Position numbers and translations under genes: made by a program
DNA from: Streptomyces sp. P3
GTDB taxonomy: Bacteria > Actinomycetota > Actinomycetes > Streptomycetales > Streptomycetaceae
Direction of reading: 5' to 3'
NCBI RefSeq assembly: GCF_003032475.1
Contig: NZ_CP028369.1
Location: 5,394,001 to 5,458,000 of the forward strand
Length of the DNA: 64,000 bases
Notes under the pieces: generated by a model
Told to the model about the DNA's origin: nothing
Seen by the model: the letters and a program-made list of their open reading frames with translations, nothing else
The model's database searches: none
In this document: positions 1-9,191 of the stretch, one piece after another
Position numbering within the stretch: position 1 is the first letter of the stretch
Layout of the letters: every line of letters starts with the position of its first letter

Positions 1-2515
1 GTGAATGGTCCGTCGTCGACGGTGGTGTCGGGTGATGTGGGTGCGTTGGAGGAGTTGGTGGGGTTTGCGGAGGGGGCGGGGGTGAGGGTGCGTCGTATTG
101 ATGTGGATTATGCGTCGCATTCGGCTCATGTGGAGGTGTTGGAGGAGGAGTTGGCGGGGGTGTTGGGTTCGGTGTCGGCGTTGGTTCCGTCGGTGCCGTT
201 CTTGTCGACGGTGACGGGTGAGTGGGTGGAGGGTGCGGAGACGGACGGGGGGTATTGGTTCCGGAATCTGCGGCAGTCGGTGTTGTTGGAGCCGGTGGTG
301 CGTCGTTTGGTGGGGGAGGGGTTCGGTGCGTTTGTGGAGATGAGTCCGCATCCGGTGTTGACGGTGCCGATCGGTGAGACGGTCGAGGCTGCCGGTTCGG
401 ACGCGGTGGTGGTGGGGTCGTTGCGGCGGGGTGAGGGTGGTCTGGAGCGGTTCTATCTGTCGTTGGGTGAGGCGTGGGTTCGGGGTGTGGGGGTTGATTG
501 GGGGCCGGTGTTCGAGGGGTTGTCGCCGTGTCGGGTGGAGTTGCCGACGTATGCCTTCCAGCGCAACCGCTACTGGCTGGAACCGGTTGCTCCGCAGACC
601 ACCGCCGACTCCGGGACGTTCGGGGCGGTGGACCTTCTCGACGACGGATTCTGGGCGAGCGTGGACAGCCACGATCTCGATTCCCTGGCGGACAGCCTCG
701 GCCTCGATGACGTGCGCTCACTCGCCGAGGTGGTGCCCGCCCTGTCATCCTGGCGGCGGGACCGGCTCAACCATTCCACGCTCGACGGCTGGCGTTACCG
801 GGTCGCATGGCGGCCCCGCACCGAACAGCCAGCACGCGTCCACGAGCTGGCGAACACCTGGCTGCTCGTCGTGCCGGCCGGATACGAGGACGACCCCCTC
901 GTGCAGGACGTGCGTACCGCGATCGGCGGCAGCTCCGCCGAGGCCCGCGTTCTCGTCGTGGGCGGCCCGGACGCCGAACGTGACCGGATGGTCGACCTCG
1001 TGCGTGGTGCGGTCGACGGCGTCGAGGTCGGTGGCGTGCTGTCGCTGCTCGCGCTGGACGAGTCCCCCTGGTCGGACGAGGGTGTGCTGCCCACCGGCCT
1101 GGTCCTGACCACGACTCTGCTCCAGGTGCTCGCAGACGCCCGTCTGGACGCCCCGGTGTGGTGTGCCACGCGTGGCGCGGTCTCCGTGCGCCGCAGCGAC
1201 CGGCTGACCAGCCCTCTGCAGGCGATGACCTGGGGTCTCGGCCGCATCGCCGCCCTGGAGTACCCGCAGCGCTGGGGCGGGCTCGTCGACCTGCCCGGCA
1301 CGCTCGACGACCGTGCGGCGCGTCGGCTGATCGGCGCTCTGTCCGGGACGCTCGAAGAGGACCACCTCGCCGTGCGTGCCTCCGGACTCTTCGCTCGGCG
1401 GTTGGTGCGCGCCGGTGACGGGCCGCGGCCCGACGGCAGTTGGCAGCCGTCCGGCACGGTCCTGGTGACGGGTGGCACCGGCGGCCTCGGCCGGCATGTC
1501 GCCCGCTGGCTCGCCCGCTCCGGCGCCGAACACCTCGTGCTCGCCTCCCGGCGCGGCCCCGACGCCTCGGGTGCCGACGAACTCGTCGCCGAAATCGCCG
1601 AGCTGGGCACTTCGGCAACCGTCATCGCCTGCGACGTCGCCGACGCCGACGCGGTGCGGCGCCTCGTCGACGACCTGCCCGGCGGCGGCACCCTCACGGC
1701 AGTGGTGCACACCGCCGGCATCATCGACGACGGCCTCATCGACGCGCTCACCCCGCAGCGTGCCCATGACGTCCTACGACCCAAGGCCGATGCGGCGCTG
1801 GCCCTCGACGCCGCCACCCGCCATCTCGACCTCGACGCGTTCGTACTGTTCTCGTCGATGGCAGGCACCCTCGGTGGTCCCGGACAGGGCAGCTACGCCG
1901 CGGCCAACGCCTTCCTGGACGCCCTGGCCGCCGGCCGCAGGTCGCGGGGACTGCCCGCCACCTCCATCGGCTGGGGAACCTGGGCAGGCGGCGGCATGGT
2001 CGGCGAGGAGGTCGCCGAGCGGCTGCGGCGGGACGGCGTACCACCGATGGACCCCGAACTGGCCATCGCCTCCCTGCAGAAGGCGCTGGAGCAGGACGAG
2101 GAGTTCCTGATCGTCGCCGACGTCGACTGGAAGCTGATCACCGCCCGCGCGTTCGCCGCGCTGCGCGAGCTCCCCGAGGCCCGGGCACCGCTCTCCCCGG
2201 AGAGCGGTGAGAAGAAGGCCGACTCCGTCGACGGACCGCCGCTCGTCCAGCGCCTCGCGGGCCTGCCCCCGGTGGAGCGCCGTGCCGCTCTGGTCGCCGA
2301 GGTCCGCGCCCAGGCCTCCGCCGTTCTCGGCCATGCGGATCCCGGCGCGGTCCCCGACGGGCGTGCGTTCCGCGACGTCGGCTTCGACTCGCTCACCGCC
2401 GTCGAACTGCGCAACCGGTTCGCGGAGGCCACCGGGCTGCGTCTGCCGGTCACGCTCGCCTTCGACCACCCCTCCGCAGGAGCCCTCGCCGCCTACCTGG
2501 ACGGAGAACTGTTCG
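1..2515 (+). other. PKS module A1 (partial): AT(methylmalonyl)-KR-ACP
   Basis: Only the AT C-terminal half is present, with the YASHS motif (37-40) of methylmalonyl-CoA-specific ATs. A structural KR subdomain follows, then the catalytic KR: LVTGGTGGLG nucleotide-binding loop at 488, an IDD motif at 575-577 in the LDD position (B type, D-hydroxyl expected) and catalytic Tyr632 in SYAAAN. No DH lies between AT and KR. The ACP carries the phosphopantetheine serine Ser797 in GFDSL. Predicted outcome: alpha-methyl, beta-hydroxy unit. The KS must lie left of the window. Confidence 0.93.
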
Positions 2516-5500
2516 GTACGGGCGCGGCCGCCGAGCCGCTGCTCGCACTGCCGACGGCGGCCGTCGACGACGACCCGGTCGTCATCGTCGGCATGAGCTG
2601 CCGCTTCCCCGGCGGTGTCGTCTCGCCGGAGGACCTGTGGCGACTGGTCGCCGACGGCGCCGACGCCATCACACCGTTCCCCGCCGACCGAGGCTGGGAC
2701 GTCGAGAACCTCTACGATCCCGACCCCGACCGCATCGGCCACTCGTACGCCCGCCACGGCGGCTTCCTGCACGACGCCGACCGGTTCGACCCCGCGTTCT
2801 TCGGGATCGCGCCCCGCGAGGCCGTGGCCATCGACCCGCAGCACCGGCTGCTGCTGGAGACGTCCTGGGAGGCGTTCGAACGCGCCGGGATCGATCCGGA
2901 CCGCATCCGCGGCGCCCGCGCGGGCGTCTTCGTCGGATCCAACTACAACGACTACGGCAGCCGCGCCCGTCAGGCCCCCGAGGAGTTGGAGGGCTACCTG
3001 GCCACCGGCAGCGCCGGCAGCGTCGCTTCGGGACGCATCGCCTACACCTTCGGTCTGGAAGGACCGGCCGTCACCGTCGACACCGCCTGCTCGTCCTCCC
3101 TGGTCGCGCTGCACCTCGCGGTGCAGGCCCTGCGGTCCGGGGAGTGCGAACTCGCCCTGGCCGGCGGTGTCACCGTGATCTCCACCCCGGACACCTTCGT
3201 CGAGTTCAGCAGGCAGCGTGCCCTGTCGCCGGACGGCCGCTGCAAGCCGTTCGCCGCCGAGGCCGACGGCGCGGGCTGGGCCGAGGGCGTCGGCCTCCTC
3301 CTGCTGGAGCGCCTGTCCGACGCCCGCCGCAACGGCCACCCCGTGCTCGCCACCGTCGCCGGCACGGCCGTCAATCAGGACGGCGCCTCCAACGGGCTGA
3401 CCGCGCCCAGCGGACCCGCCCAGCAGCGGGTCATCCGCCAGGCCCTGGCCTCCGCCGGGCTCTCCCCGCTGGACGTCGACGCCGTCGAGGCGCACGGCAC
3501 CGGCACCACCCTCGGCGACCCCATCGAGGCGCAGGCGCTGATGGCCGTCTACGGTCAGGACCGGCCTGCCGATCGCCCGCTGTGGCTCGGGGCGCTGAAG
3601 TCCAACATCGGCCACACACAGGCCGCTTCCGGCGTCGCGGGCATCATCAAGATGGTGATGGCGATGCGCCACCGCGTCCTGCCGCGCACCCTGCACGCCG
3701 AGCAGCCGTCCCCGCACGTCGACTGGTCGTCCGGCGCCGTGCGCCTGCTGCAGGAAGAACGCGACTGGACCCCCGGTGACGGCCCGCGTCGCGCGGGCGT
3801 CTCGTCCTTCGGCGTCTCCGGCACCAACGCACACGTGATCATCCAAGAGCCGGAAACCCGTGCCCCGGCGGAGCCCCGTCCGGTCGACCGGGCCTCCCGC
3901 ACCCTGCCGTGGCTGCTGTCGGCCCGCGGGAACGCCGCCCTGCGAGCCCAGGCACGCCGTCTTCTCGACCACATCGCCGCCCGACCCGACACCGCTCCGG
4001 CCGACCTGGCGCTCTCCCTGGCCACCACGCGCGCCCACCACGACGACCGCGCGGCCGTCGCCACCGGCGACACCGCCTCACTCACCGAGGCGCTCACCTC
4101 TCTGGCCGAGGGCCGGGAGCACCCGCTGCTCACCACCGGCCGGGCCCGCGGGGGCAAGGTGGCCTTCCTGTTCTCCGGGCAGGGCAGTCAGCAGGCCGCC
4201 ACCGGGCGCGTCCTGTACGAGCGGTACGAGATCTTCGCCGACGCCCTCGACGAGGCCTGTGCCCACCTGGACGCCGAACTCGAACTACCCCTGCGCGAGG
4301 TTCTGTTCGCCGAGCCCGGCACTCCCGAGGCGGCGTTCCTGGACCGTACCTCCTACACCCAGGCCGGGCTCTTCGCCGTGCAGGTCGCCCTGCACCGACT
4401 GCTGGAGAGCCTGCACGTACGGCCCGACGCGGTGCTCGGCCACTCGGTCGGCGAGATCGCCGCGGCCCACGTCGCAGGAGTGCTCACGCTGGAGGACGCG
4501 TGCCGGCTCGTCGCCGTCCGCGGAAAACTCATGGGGAGCCTGCCGGCGGACGGCGTCATGATCTCCGTCCAGGCAGGTGAGGAGGAGGTGACACCGCTCC
4601 TCGCCGCCCACGAGGGCCGGGTGTCCGTCGCGGCGGTCAACGGCCCGCTCGCCACCGTCCTGTCCGGCGACGAGGAAGCCGTCACCGCGGTGGCGGCCGA
4701 ACTGGCCGGCCGGGGCCGCAAGACACACCGTCTGCAGGTCGGTCACGCTTTCCACTCCCACCACATGAACGACATGCTCGACGAGTTCGCCGCACACACG
4801 GCGCTTCTCGAACACGCCGCCCCCGCCCTGCCCGTGGTCTCCACGGTCACCGGACGTCCCGTCACCGCCGACGAGCCGATGGACGGCGCCTACTGGGTCT
4901 GCCAGGTGCGCGACGCCGTCCGCTTCCACGAGGGCATTCGCGCACTGGAGGAACAGGGCGTCACCACCTACGTCGAGATCGGTCCGGGCGGCGTGCTGAC
5001 CGCGCTCGCCGCAGACTGCGTCGACGGCGTCGCCGCACTCGTGCCGACGCTGCGGCGCGACGCGGAGGAAGACACCTCGCTCACCTCCGCCCTCACCCGT
5101 CTGCACACCCACGGCCACCGAGTGGACTGGGACACCTGGTTCACCCCCTCGGGCGCCGTCCGCACCGATCTGCCCACCTACCCCTTCCAGCGGCGCCGCT
5201 ACTGGCTCGAGGCGACCGGCTCCGACAGCACCCGCACGGACCTGGACCCCGTACGCCACCAGCTGCTCACCGCGGCCGTCGCCCTCGCCGACGGCTCCGG
5301 CGTGGTGCTGACCGGATCCGTCTGCGTGAACGACAGGCCCTGGCTCGCCGACCACGCCCTGGACGGCCGCATCCTCTTCCCCGGCACGGCGTTCCTCGAC
5401 CTTGCCCTGGAGGCGTGCGGTCACGTCGGGGCCGCCCGGATCGGCGACCTCACCCTCCAGACGCCACTCGTGCTCCCGGAGAACGGCAGCGTCCGGCTTC

Positions 5501-8028
5501 AGGTGTCCGTCGCGGCGCCCGACGGCAACGGCGACCGTGCCCTCTCGGTGCACTCCCGACCCGCCACCGGCACCGCCTGGACGCGGCACGCGGACGGCAC
5601 CCTCACCGACACGCCGTCGGCCGTCGCCCCCGCACCTCTGCCGGCCGCCTGGCCGCCCGCAGCCGCCACGCCCGTGGACGTCGACGGACTGTACGACCGC
5701 ATCGCCGCCGGCGGCTTCGCCTACGGCCCCGCGTTCCGCGGGCTCCGCGCCGCCTGGCGGGACGGCGACCACGTGTACGCCGAGATCGCCCCCGAGGAAG
5801 GCGAACACCTGCAGGGCGCCGACCGGTTCCGCGTCCACCCCGCCCTCCTGGACGCCGCCCTGCACACGGTGGCCCTGGCTCCCGCCGCAGGCACCGGCAC
5901 CGTCCTGCCGTTCACCTTCTCCGACGTCGTCGCCCACTCCGCCGGCGCCACCGCGCTGCGGGTGCGCCTCACCCCCGTCGGCGAGCACACCTACCGGGTG
6001 AACCTCCTGGACGGCGGGGGACACCGGGTCGCCGACATCGACGGACTCACCCTGCGCCCCGTGGACACCAGCGCCCTGCCGGCCGCTCCGGCCCGCGGCG
6101 CACTGCACCGGATCCGCTGGACGCCCGTCGGCATCGGCACGGCGCCCGCCGGTCCGCCGCACCTCGTCGGCAGCGTGCCGTTGCCCGACGCACCGGCACT
6201 CGGCACCGCCGTCCGGCACACGGACCCCGCCGCGCTGTACGCGGCCACAGGCACCGCAGTGCCCGCGACGGTCCTGGCGGCCATGCCCGACACCCGGTCC
6301 GACGCGGACGGCGACGTCACCGCCGCTACCCGACGCGCCACCAGCCACGCGCTGAGCCTGCTCACCGACTGGCTGGCGCAGGACGGCCTGGCGGCCTCCC
6401 GGCTGGTGGTGCTGACCCGCCACGCCGTCACCACCGGAGCCGAGGACGCGCCCCGCACCGATCCGGCCCAGGCGGCCGTCTGGGGGCTGGTCCGTGCGGC
6501 GCGCGCCGAGAACCCGGGCCGTTTCGCCCTGATCGACCACGACGGCAGTGCGGCCTCCCTGGCACGGCTGCCGGCCCTGCTGGCCTCGGACGAGAGCGAG
6601 ATCGCCCTGCGCGAGGGCTCCGCGCTCACACCCCGGCTCACCCGGGCGACGCCGCCCGCCGAGACGGCGGACGGGGCGTTCGCGGACGGTACCGTCCTGG
6701 TCACCGGGGCCGGCGGCATCCTGGGACGGGAGATCGCCCGCCACCTGGTCACCGCCCACGGTGTGCGCTCCCTGGTGCTGGCCGGACGGCGCGGCCCGGC
6801 GGCCGAGGGCATGACCGAACTCCACGAGGAGCTCAGCGCTCACGGAGCCCACGTCACCGTCGCGGCCTGCGACGTCGCCGACCGCGAGGCCCTGTCCGCC
6901 CTGCTCGGCCACGTCCCCGCGGACCGGCCGCTGCGCGCCGTCGTGCACACCGCGGGCGTCCTCGACGACGGCATCGTGCAGTCGCTCACTCCCGAGCGCG
7001 TCGACACGGTGCTGCGGGCCAAGGCCGACGCGGCCGTCCTGCTGGAGGAACTCACCCGCGACACCGGTGCCGCGCTCGTTCTGTTCTCCTCGATCGCCGG
7101 AACCCTCGGCGGCGTCGGGCAGGGCAACTACTCGGCCGCCAACGCCTTCCTCGACGCCTTCGCCGCCCGCCGCGCCGCCGGCGGACGCCGCGTCCAGTCC
7201 CTCGCCTGGGGTCTGTGGGCCGAACGCAGCGGAATGACCGGCAAGCTCGGCGAAGCGGACATGCGCCGCATCGCCCGCAGCGGACTGCGGCCCATGGAGA
7301 CCGGTCACGCGCTCGCCCTGCTCGACGCGGCGCTGCGCTCCCGGGATCCGTACCACGCGCCCGTCGACCTCGACCCGGCCGCGCTGCGCGCCTCCGACGG
7401 GTCGGTGCCTGACCTGGTGCGCGACCTCGTCCCGGCCCGCACCCGGCACCGGGCCGCACCGGCCACCGGCGCGTCGGCGACGTCCGCGGAGGGCGAGCTG
7501 CGCGACCGCCTCGCCGGGCTCGCCCCGGACGCCCGGCACGCCGTCGTCCTGGACGCCGTACTCACTCAGGCGGCCCTGGTCATCGGGCACGACAGCCCCG
7601 ACTCCATCGACCCGGAAGGAGGCTTCCTGGACAGCGGGTTCAACTCGCTGACCGCCGTCGAACTGCGCAACCGCATCGGCGCCCTCGCAGGAGCACGACT
7701 GCCCGCGACCCTCATGTTCGACTACCCGACGCCGGAACGGCTCGCCGCGCACCTCCTGGAACGCATCACCCACGAGGCGCAGCCGGCCACCTCCCCGGTC
7801 CTCGACCGTCTCGACGCCCTGGAAGCACAGTTCACCGCGTCGGTCCTGGACACCGCCGTCCAGGAGCGGCTGCGCAGCAGACTCAGCGGTCTGCTGGCCC
7901 GGCTCGACGACGACCCGGCGACCGGGACCGCCTCCGGCCCCGCGCCGACCGTGCCGGGGCCGACCGCCGACGAGGTCTCCGACGACGAACTGCGCGCCTT
8001 CCTCGAGGGCGACCTCGGCGAGGTCTGA
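1..8028 (+). CDS. Type I modular PKS, 5'-truncated; last two modules and C-terminal docking
   Basis: Extends past the left edge: the first codon falls inside an AT domain (a VNGP segment just before the YASH motif), so the GTG at base 1 is not a start. Visible order over 2675 residues: AT C-terminal half (YASH at 37-40), KR, ACP, then KS, AT, DH, KR, ACP and a C-terminal tail. Both modules lengthen the growing polyketide by C2 units, one from methylmalonyl-CoA and one from malonyl-CoA. Residues from about 2590 to the end hold a leucine/alanine-rich helical segment and a final acidic stretch ending in GDLGEV, typical of C-terminal docking domains that pair with the N-terminal coiled coil of the next PKS. 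The expected partner is the 10266 gene. Codon style changes sharply near base 560, from TTG/GTG-rich to CTC/GCC-rich. The stop is followed within 12 nt by a strong hairpin, so transcription probably ends here. Confidence 0.97.
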   Translation: MNGPSSTVVSGDVGALEELVGFAEGAGVRVRRIDVDYASHSAHVEVLEEELAGVLGSVSALVPSVPFLSTVTGEWVEGAETDGGYWFRNLRQSVLLEPVVRRLVGEGFGAFVEMSPHPVLTVPIGETVEAAGSDAVVVGSLRRGEGGLERFYLSLGEAWVRGVGVDWGPVFEGLSPCRVELPTYAFQRNRYWLEPVAPQTTADSGTFGAVDLLDDGFWASVDSHDLDSLADSLGLDDVRSLAEVVPALSSWRRDRLNHSTLDGWRYRVAWRPRTEQPARVHELANTWLLVVPAGYEDDPLVQDVRTAIGGSSAEARVLVVGGPDAERDRMVDLVRGAVDGVEVGGVLSLLALDESPWSDEGVLPTGLVLTTTLLQVLADARLDAPVWCATRGAVSVRRSDRLTSPLQAMTWGLGRIAALEYPQRWGGLVDLPGTLDDRAARRLIGALSGTLEEDHLAVRASGLFARRLVRAGDGPRPDGSWQPSGTVLVTGGTGGLGRHVARWLARSGAEHLVLASRRGPDASGADELVAEIAELGTSATVIACDVADADAVRRLVDDLPGGGTLTAVVHTAGIIDDGLIDALTPQRAHDVLRPKADAALALDAATRHLDLDAFVLFSSMAGTLGGPGQGSYAAANAFLDALAAGRRSRGLPATSIGWGTWAGGGMVGEEVAERLRRDGVPPMDPELAIASLQKALEQDEEFLIVADVDWKLITARAFAALRELPEARAPLSPESGEKKADSVDGPPLVQRLAGLPPVERRAALVAEVRAQASAVLGHADPGAVPDGRAFRDVGFDSLTAVELRNRFAEATGLRLPVTLAFDHPSAGALAAYLDGELFGTGAAAEPLLALPTAAVDDDPVVIVGMSCRFPGGVVSPEDLWRLVADGADAITPFPADRGWDVENLYDPDPDRIGHSYARHGGFLHDADRFDPAFFGIAPREAVAIDPQHRLLLETSWEAFERAGIDPDRIRGARAGVFVGSNYNDYGSRARQAPEELEGYLATGSAGSVASGRIAYTFGLEGPAVTVDTACSSSLVALHLAVQALRSGECELALAGGVTVISTPDTFVEFSRQRALSPDGRCKPFAAEADGAGWAEGVGLLLLERLSDARRNGHPVLATVAGTAVNQDGASNGLTAPSGPAQQRVIRQALASAGLSPLDVDAVEAHGTGTTLGDPIEAQALMAVYGQDRPADRPLWLGALKSNIGHTQAASGVAGIIKMVMAMRHRVLPRTLHAEQPSPHVDWSSGAVRLLQEERDWTPGDGPRRAGVSSFGVSGTNAHVIIQEPETRAPAEPRPVDRASRTLPWLLSARGNAALRAQARRLLDHIAARPDTAPADLALSLATTRAHHDDRAAVATGDTASLTEALTSLAEGREHPLLTTGRARGGKVAFLFSGQGSQQAATGRVLYERYEIFADALDEACAHLDAELELPLREVLFAEPGTPEAAFLDRTSYTQAGLFAVQVALHRLLESLHVRPDAVLGHSVGEIAAAHVAGVLTLEDACRLVAVRGKLMGSLPADGVMISVQAGEEEVTPLLAAHEGRVSVAAVNGPLATVLSGDEEAVTAVAAELAGRGRKTHRLQVGHAFHSHHMNDMLDEFAAHTALLEHAAPALPVVSTVTGRPVTADEPMDGAYWVCQVRDAVRFHEGIRALEEQGVTTYVEIGPGGVLTALAADCVDGVAALVPTLRRDAEEDTSLTSALTRLHTHGHRVDWDTWFTPSGAVRTDLPTYPFQRRRYWLEATGSDSTRTDLDPVRHQLLTAAVALADGSGVVLTGSVCVNDRPWLADHALDGRILFPGTAFLDLALEACGHVGAARIGDLTLQTPLVLPENGSVRLQVSVAAPDGNGDRALSVHSRPATGTAWTRHADGTLTDTPSAVAPAPLPAAWPPAAATPVDVDGLYDRIAAGGFAYGPAFRGLRAAWRDGDHVYAEIAPEEGEHLQGADRFRVHPALLDAALHTVALAPAAGTGTVLPFTFSDVVAHSAGATALRVRLTPVGEHTYRVNLLDGGGHRVADIDGLTLRPVDTSALPAAPARGALHRIRWTPVGIGTAPAGPPHLVGSVPLPDAPALGTAVRHTDPAALYAATGTAVPATVLAAMPDTRSDADGDVTAATRRATSHALSLLTDWLAQDGLAASRLVVLTRHAVTTGAEDAPRTDPAQAAVWGLVRAARAENPGRFALIDHDGSAASLARLPALLASDESEIALREGSALTPRLTRATPPAETADGAFADGTVLVTGAGGILGREIARHLVTAHGVRSLVLAGRRGPAAEGMTELHEELSAHGAHVTVAACDVADREALSALLGHVPADRPLRAVVHTAGVLDDGIVQSLTPERVDTVLRAKADAAVLLEELTRDTGAALVLFSSIAGTLGGVGQGNYSAANAFLDAFAARRAAGGRRVQSLAWGLWAERSGMTGKLGEADMRRIARSGLRPMETGHALALLDAALRSRDPYHAPVDLDPAALRASDGSVPDLVRDLVPARTRHRAAPATGASATSAEGELRDRLAGLAPDARHAVVLDAVLTQAALVIGHDSPDSIDPEGGFLDSGFNSLTAVELRNRIGALAGARLPATLMFDYPTPERLAAHLLERITHEAQPATSPVLDRLDALEAQFTASVLDTAVQERLRSRLSGLLARLDDDPATGTASGPAPTVPGPTADEVSDDELRAFLEGDLGEV
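2569..7765 (+). other. PKS module A2: KS-AT(malonyl)-DH-KR-ACP
   Basis: KS active Cys1030 in DTACSSS, with EAHGTGT and a later NIGHTQ histidine. AT has GHSVG (Ser1482) and HAFHS (His1582), the malonyl-CoA signature. DH has the HxxxGxxxxP motif starting at His1785 and Asp1951 in LLDAALH, so it looks active. KR has LVTGAGGILG at 2233, LDD at 2321-2323 (B type) and Tyr2377. Predicted outcome: a trans double bond. The ACP motif reads GFNSL (Ser2549), with Asn in place of the near-invariant Asp before the serine. Confidence 0.93.
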
Positions 8029-8039
8029 ACCGATCGGCC

Positions 8040-8076
8040 CCGTTCCGGCCCGGACACCGCGTCCGGGCCGGAACGG
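8040..8076 (+). terminator. Strong hairpin terminator after the truncated PKS gene
   Basis: A perfect 16-bp inverted repeat lies at 8040-8055 and 8061-8076 with a 5-nt loop, 11 nt after the PKS stop codon. There is no T-run, which is usual for actinomycete terminators. It would uncouple the PKS from the rfbA-like/mqnB-like pair downstream. Confidence 0.75.
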
Positions 8077-8078
8077 CC

Positions 8079-8106
8079 ACCACCTCTCACCCACCACCTC
8101 TCACCC
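8079..8106 (+). repeat. Tandem 14-bp direct repeat in the rfbA leader
   Basis: Two perfect head-to-tail copies of a pyrimidine-rich 14-mer (ACCACCTCTCACCC) occupy 8079-8092 and 8093-8106, immediately upstream of the rfbA-like start. It could be a regulator half-site pair or simple slippage; nothing further is visible. Confidence 0.6.
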
Positions 8107-8113
8107 GTCACAT

Positions 8114-8120
8114 GGATGGA
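8114..8120 (+). promoter_or_regulatory. Ribosome binding site deciding the rfbA start
   Basis: GGATGGA sits just before the GTG at 8124. It supports that start over the ATG at 8112, which has no purine-rich stretch upstream. Confidence 0.5.
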
Positions 8121-8123
8121 ACA

Positions 8124-9191
8124 GTGAAGGCTCTCGTGCTCGCGGGGGGATCAGGTTCACGACTGCGACCGATCACCCACACGTCCAGCAAGCAATTGGT
8201 CCCGGTCGCCAACAAACCGATCCTCTTCTACGGTCTCGAATCCATCGCCGCCGCGGGCATCACCGACGTCGGCGTCATCGTCGGCAGCACCGCCCCGGAA
8301 ATCGAGGCAGCCGTCGGTGACGGCTCCGCCTTCGGCCTGACCGTCACCTACATCCCGCAGAGCGAACCCCTGGGGCTCGCCCACGCCGTGCTCGTCGCCG
8401 AATCCTTCCTGGGCGACGACGACTTCGTCATGTACCTCGGTGACAACTTCGTGCTCGACGGCATCACCGACGTCGTCGACGAGTTCCGCAAGGACCCACG
8501 CGACGCCCAGGTGCTGCTCACCCGGGTGAGCAATCCCACGGCCTTCGGCGTGGCGGTCACCGACGACAACGGCAACGTCCTCGTGCTCGAGGAGAAACCG
8601 CGCAAGCCGCGCAGCGACCTGGCCGTCGCCGGCGTGTACCTCTTCACGGCGGCCGTCCACGAAGCGGTGCGGGCCGTCCAGCCGTCCCCCCGCGGCGAGC
8701 TGGAGATCACCGACGCGCTGCAGTGGATGATCGACCAGGGAATGGAGGTCCGTTCCACGGTCATCACCGGTTACTGGAAGGACACCGGCAACGTCACCGA
8801 CATGCTGGAGGTCAACCGCACCCTCCTCGAACGCCTCCAGCCCTGTGTCAACGGCTACGTCGACGACGAGAGCGAGATCATCGGACGTGTCCGGATCGAG
8901 GCGGGCGCCGAGGTCCGGCGCTCCCGCATCGTCGGTCCCGTGATCATCGGCGCCGGCAGCGTCGTCAGCGACTCGTACGTGGGCCCCTCCACGTCGGTCG
9001 CGGAGAACTGCCGTATCTCCCACAGCGAGATCGAGTACTCGATCGTGCTGCGGGAGTCGTCCTTCGACCGGATCCGGCGTGTGGCGGCCTCCCTCGTCGG
9101 CCGCAACGTCAAAGTCGCCGTCGCCCCCGGACTGCCTGCCACCCACCGCCTCGTCATAGGCGATCACGGGCACGTCCAGCTCTCGTCATGA
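8124..9191 (+). CDS. rfbA: Glucose-1-phosphate thymidylyltransferase, long (StrD-type) form
   Basis: Converts glucose-1-phosphate and dTTP to dTDP-glucose, the first step towards dTDP-deoxysugars for glycosylating natural products. From GTG 8124 the protein is 355 aa and begins MKALVLAGGSGSRLRP, the family's usual start; an ATG at 8112 would add four residues and lacks a ribosome site. Visible motifs are the nucleotide-binding GGSGSRLRP (8-16), THTSSKQLVPVANKP just after it, and YLGDN at 104-108 with the metal/substrate-binding Asp. The C-terminal third has isoleucine/valine-rich hexapeptide-like repeats (IIGRVRIEAGAEV and following) that mark the longer antibiotic-cluster form rather than the roughly 290-aa RmlA. 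The stop overlaps the next start as ATGA, so the two genes are probably translationally coupled. The other deoxysugar and glycosyltransferase genes must lie outside the window. Confidence 0.93.
   Translation: MKALVLAGGSGSRLRPITHTSSKQLVPVANKPILFYGLESIAAAGITDVGVIVGSTAPEIEAAVGDGSAFGLTVTYIPQSEPLGLAHAVLVAESFLGDDDFVMYLGDNFVLDGITDVVDEFRKDPRDAQVLLTRVSNPTAFGVAVTDDNGNVLVLEEKPRKPRSDLAVAGVYLFTAAVHEAVRAVQPSPRGELEITDALQWMIDQGMEVRSTVITGYWKDTGNVTDMLEVNRTLLERLQPCVNGYVDDESEIIGRVRIEAGAEVRRSRIVGPVIIGAGSVVSDSYVGPSTSVAENCRISHSEIEYSIVLRESSFDRIRRVAASLVGRNVKVAVAPGLPATHRLVIGDHGHVQLSS

Noticed and set aside
1..3. GTG at base 1 as the start of the first PKS gene
   Set aside because: It is the valine of a VNGP segment inside an AT domain; the protein clearly continues upstream.
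8112..8123. ATG 8112 as the start of the thymidylyltransferase
   Set aside because: No ribosome site upstream, and it adds MDGT before the conserved family N-terminus; GTG 8124 has GGATGGA upstream and gives the usual 355 aa.
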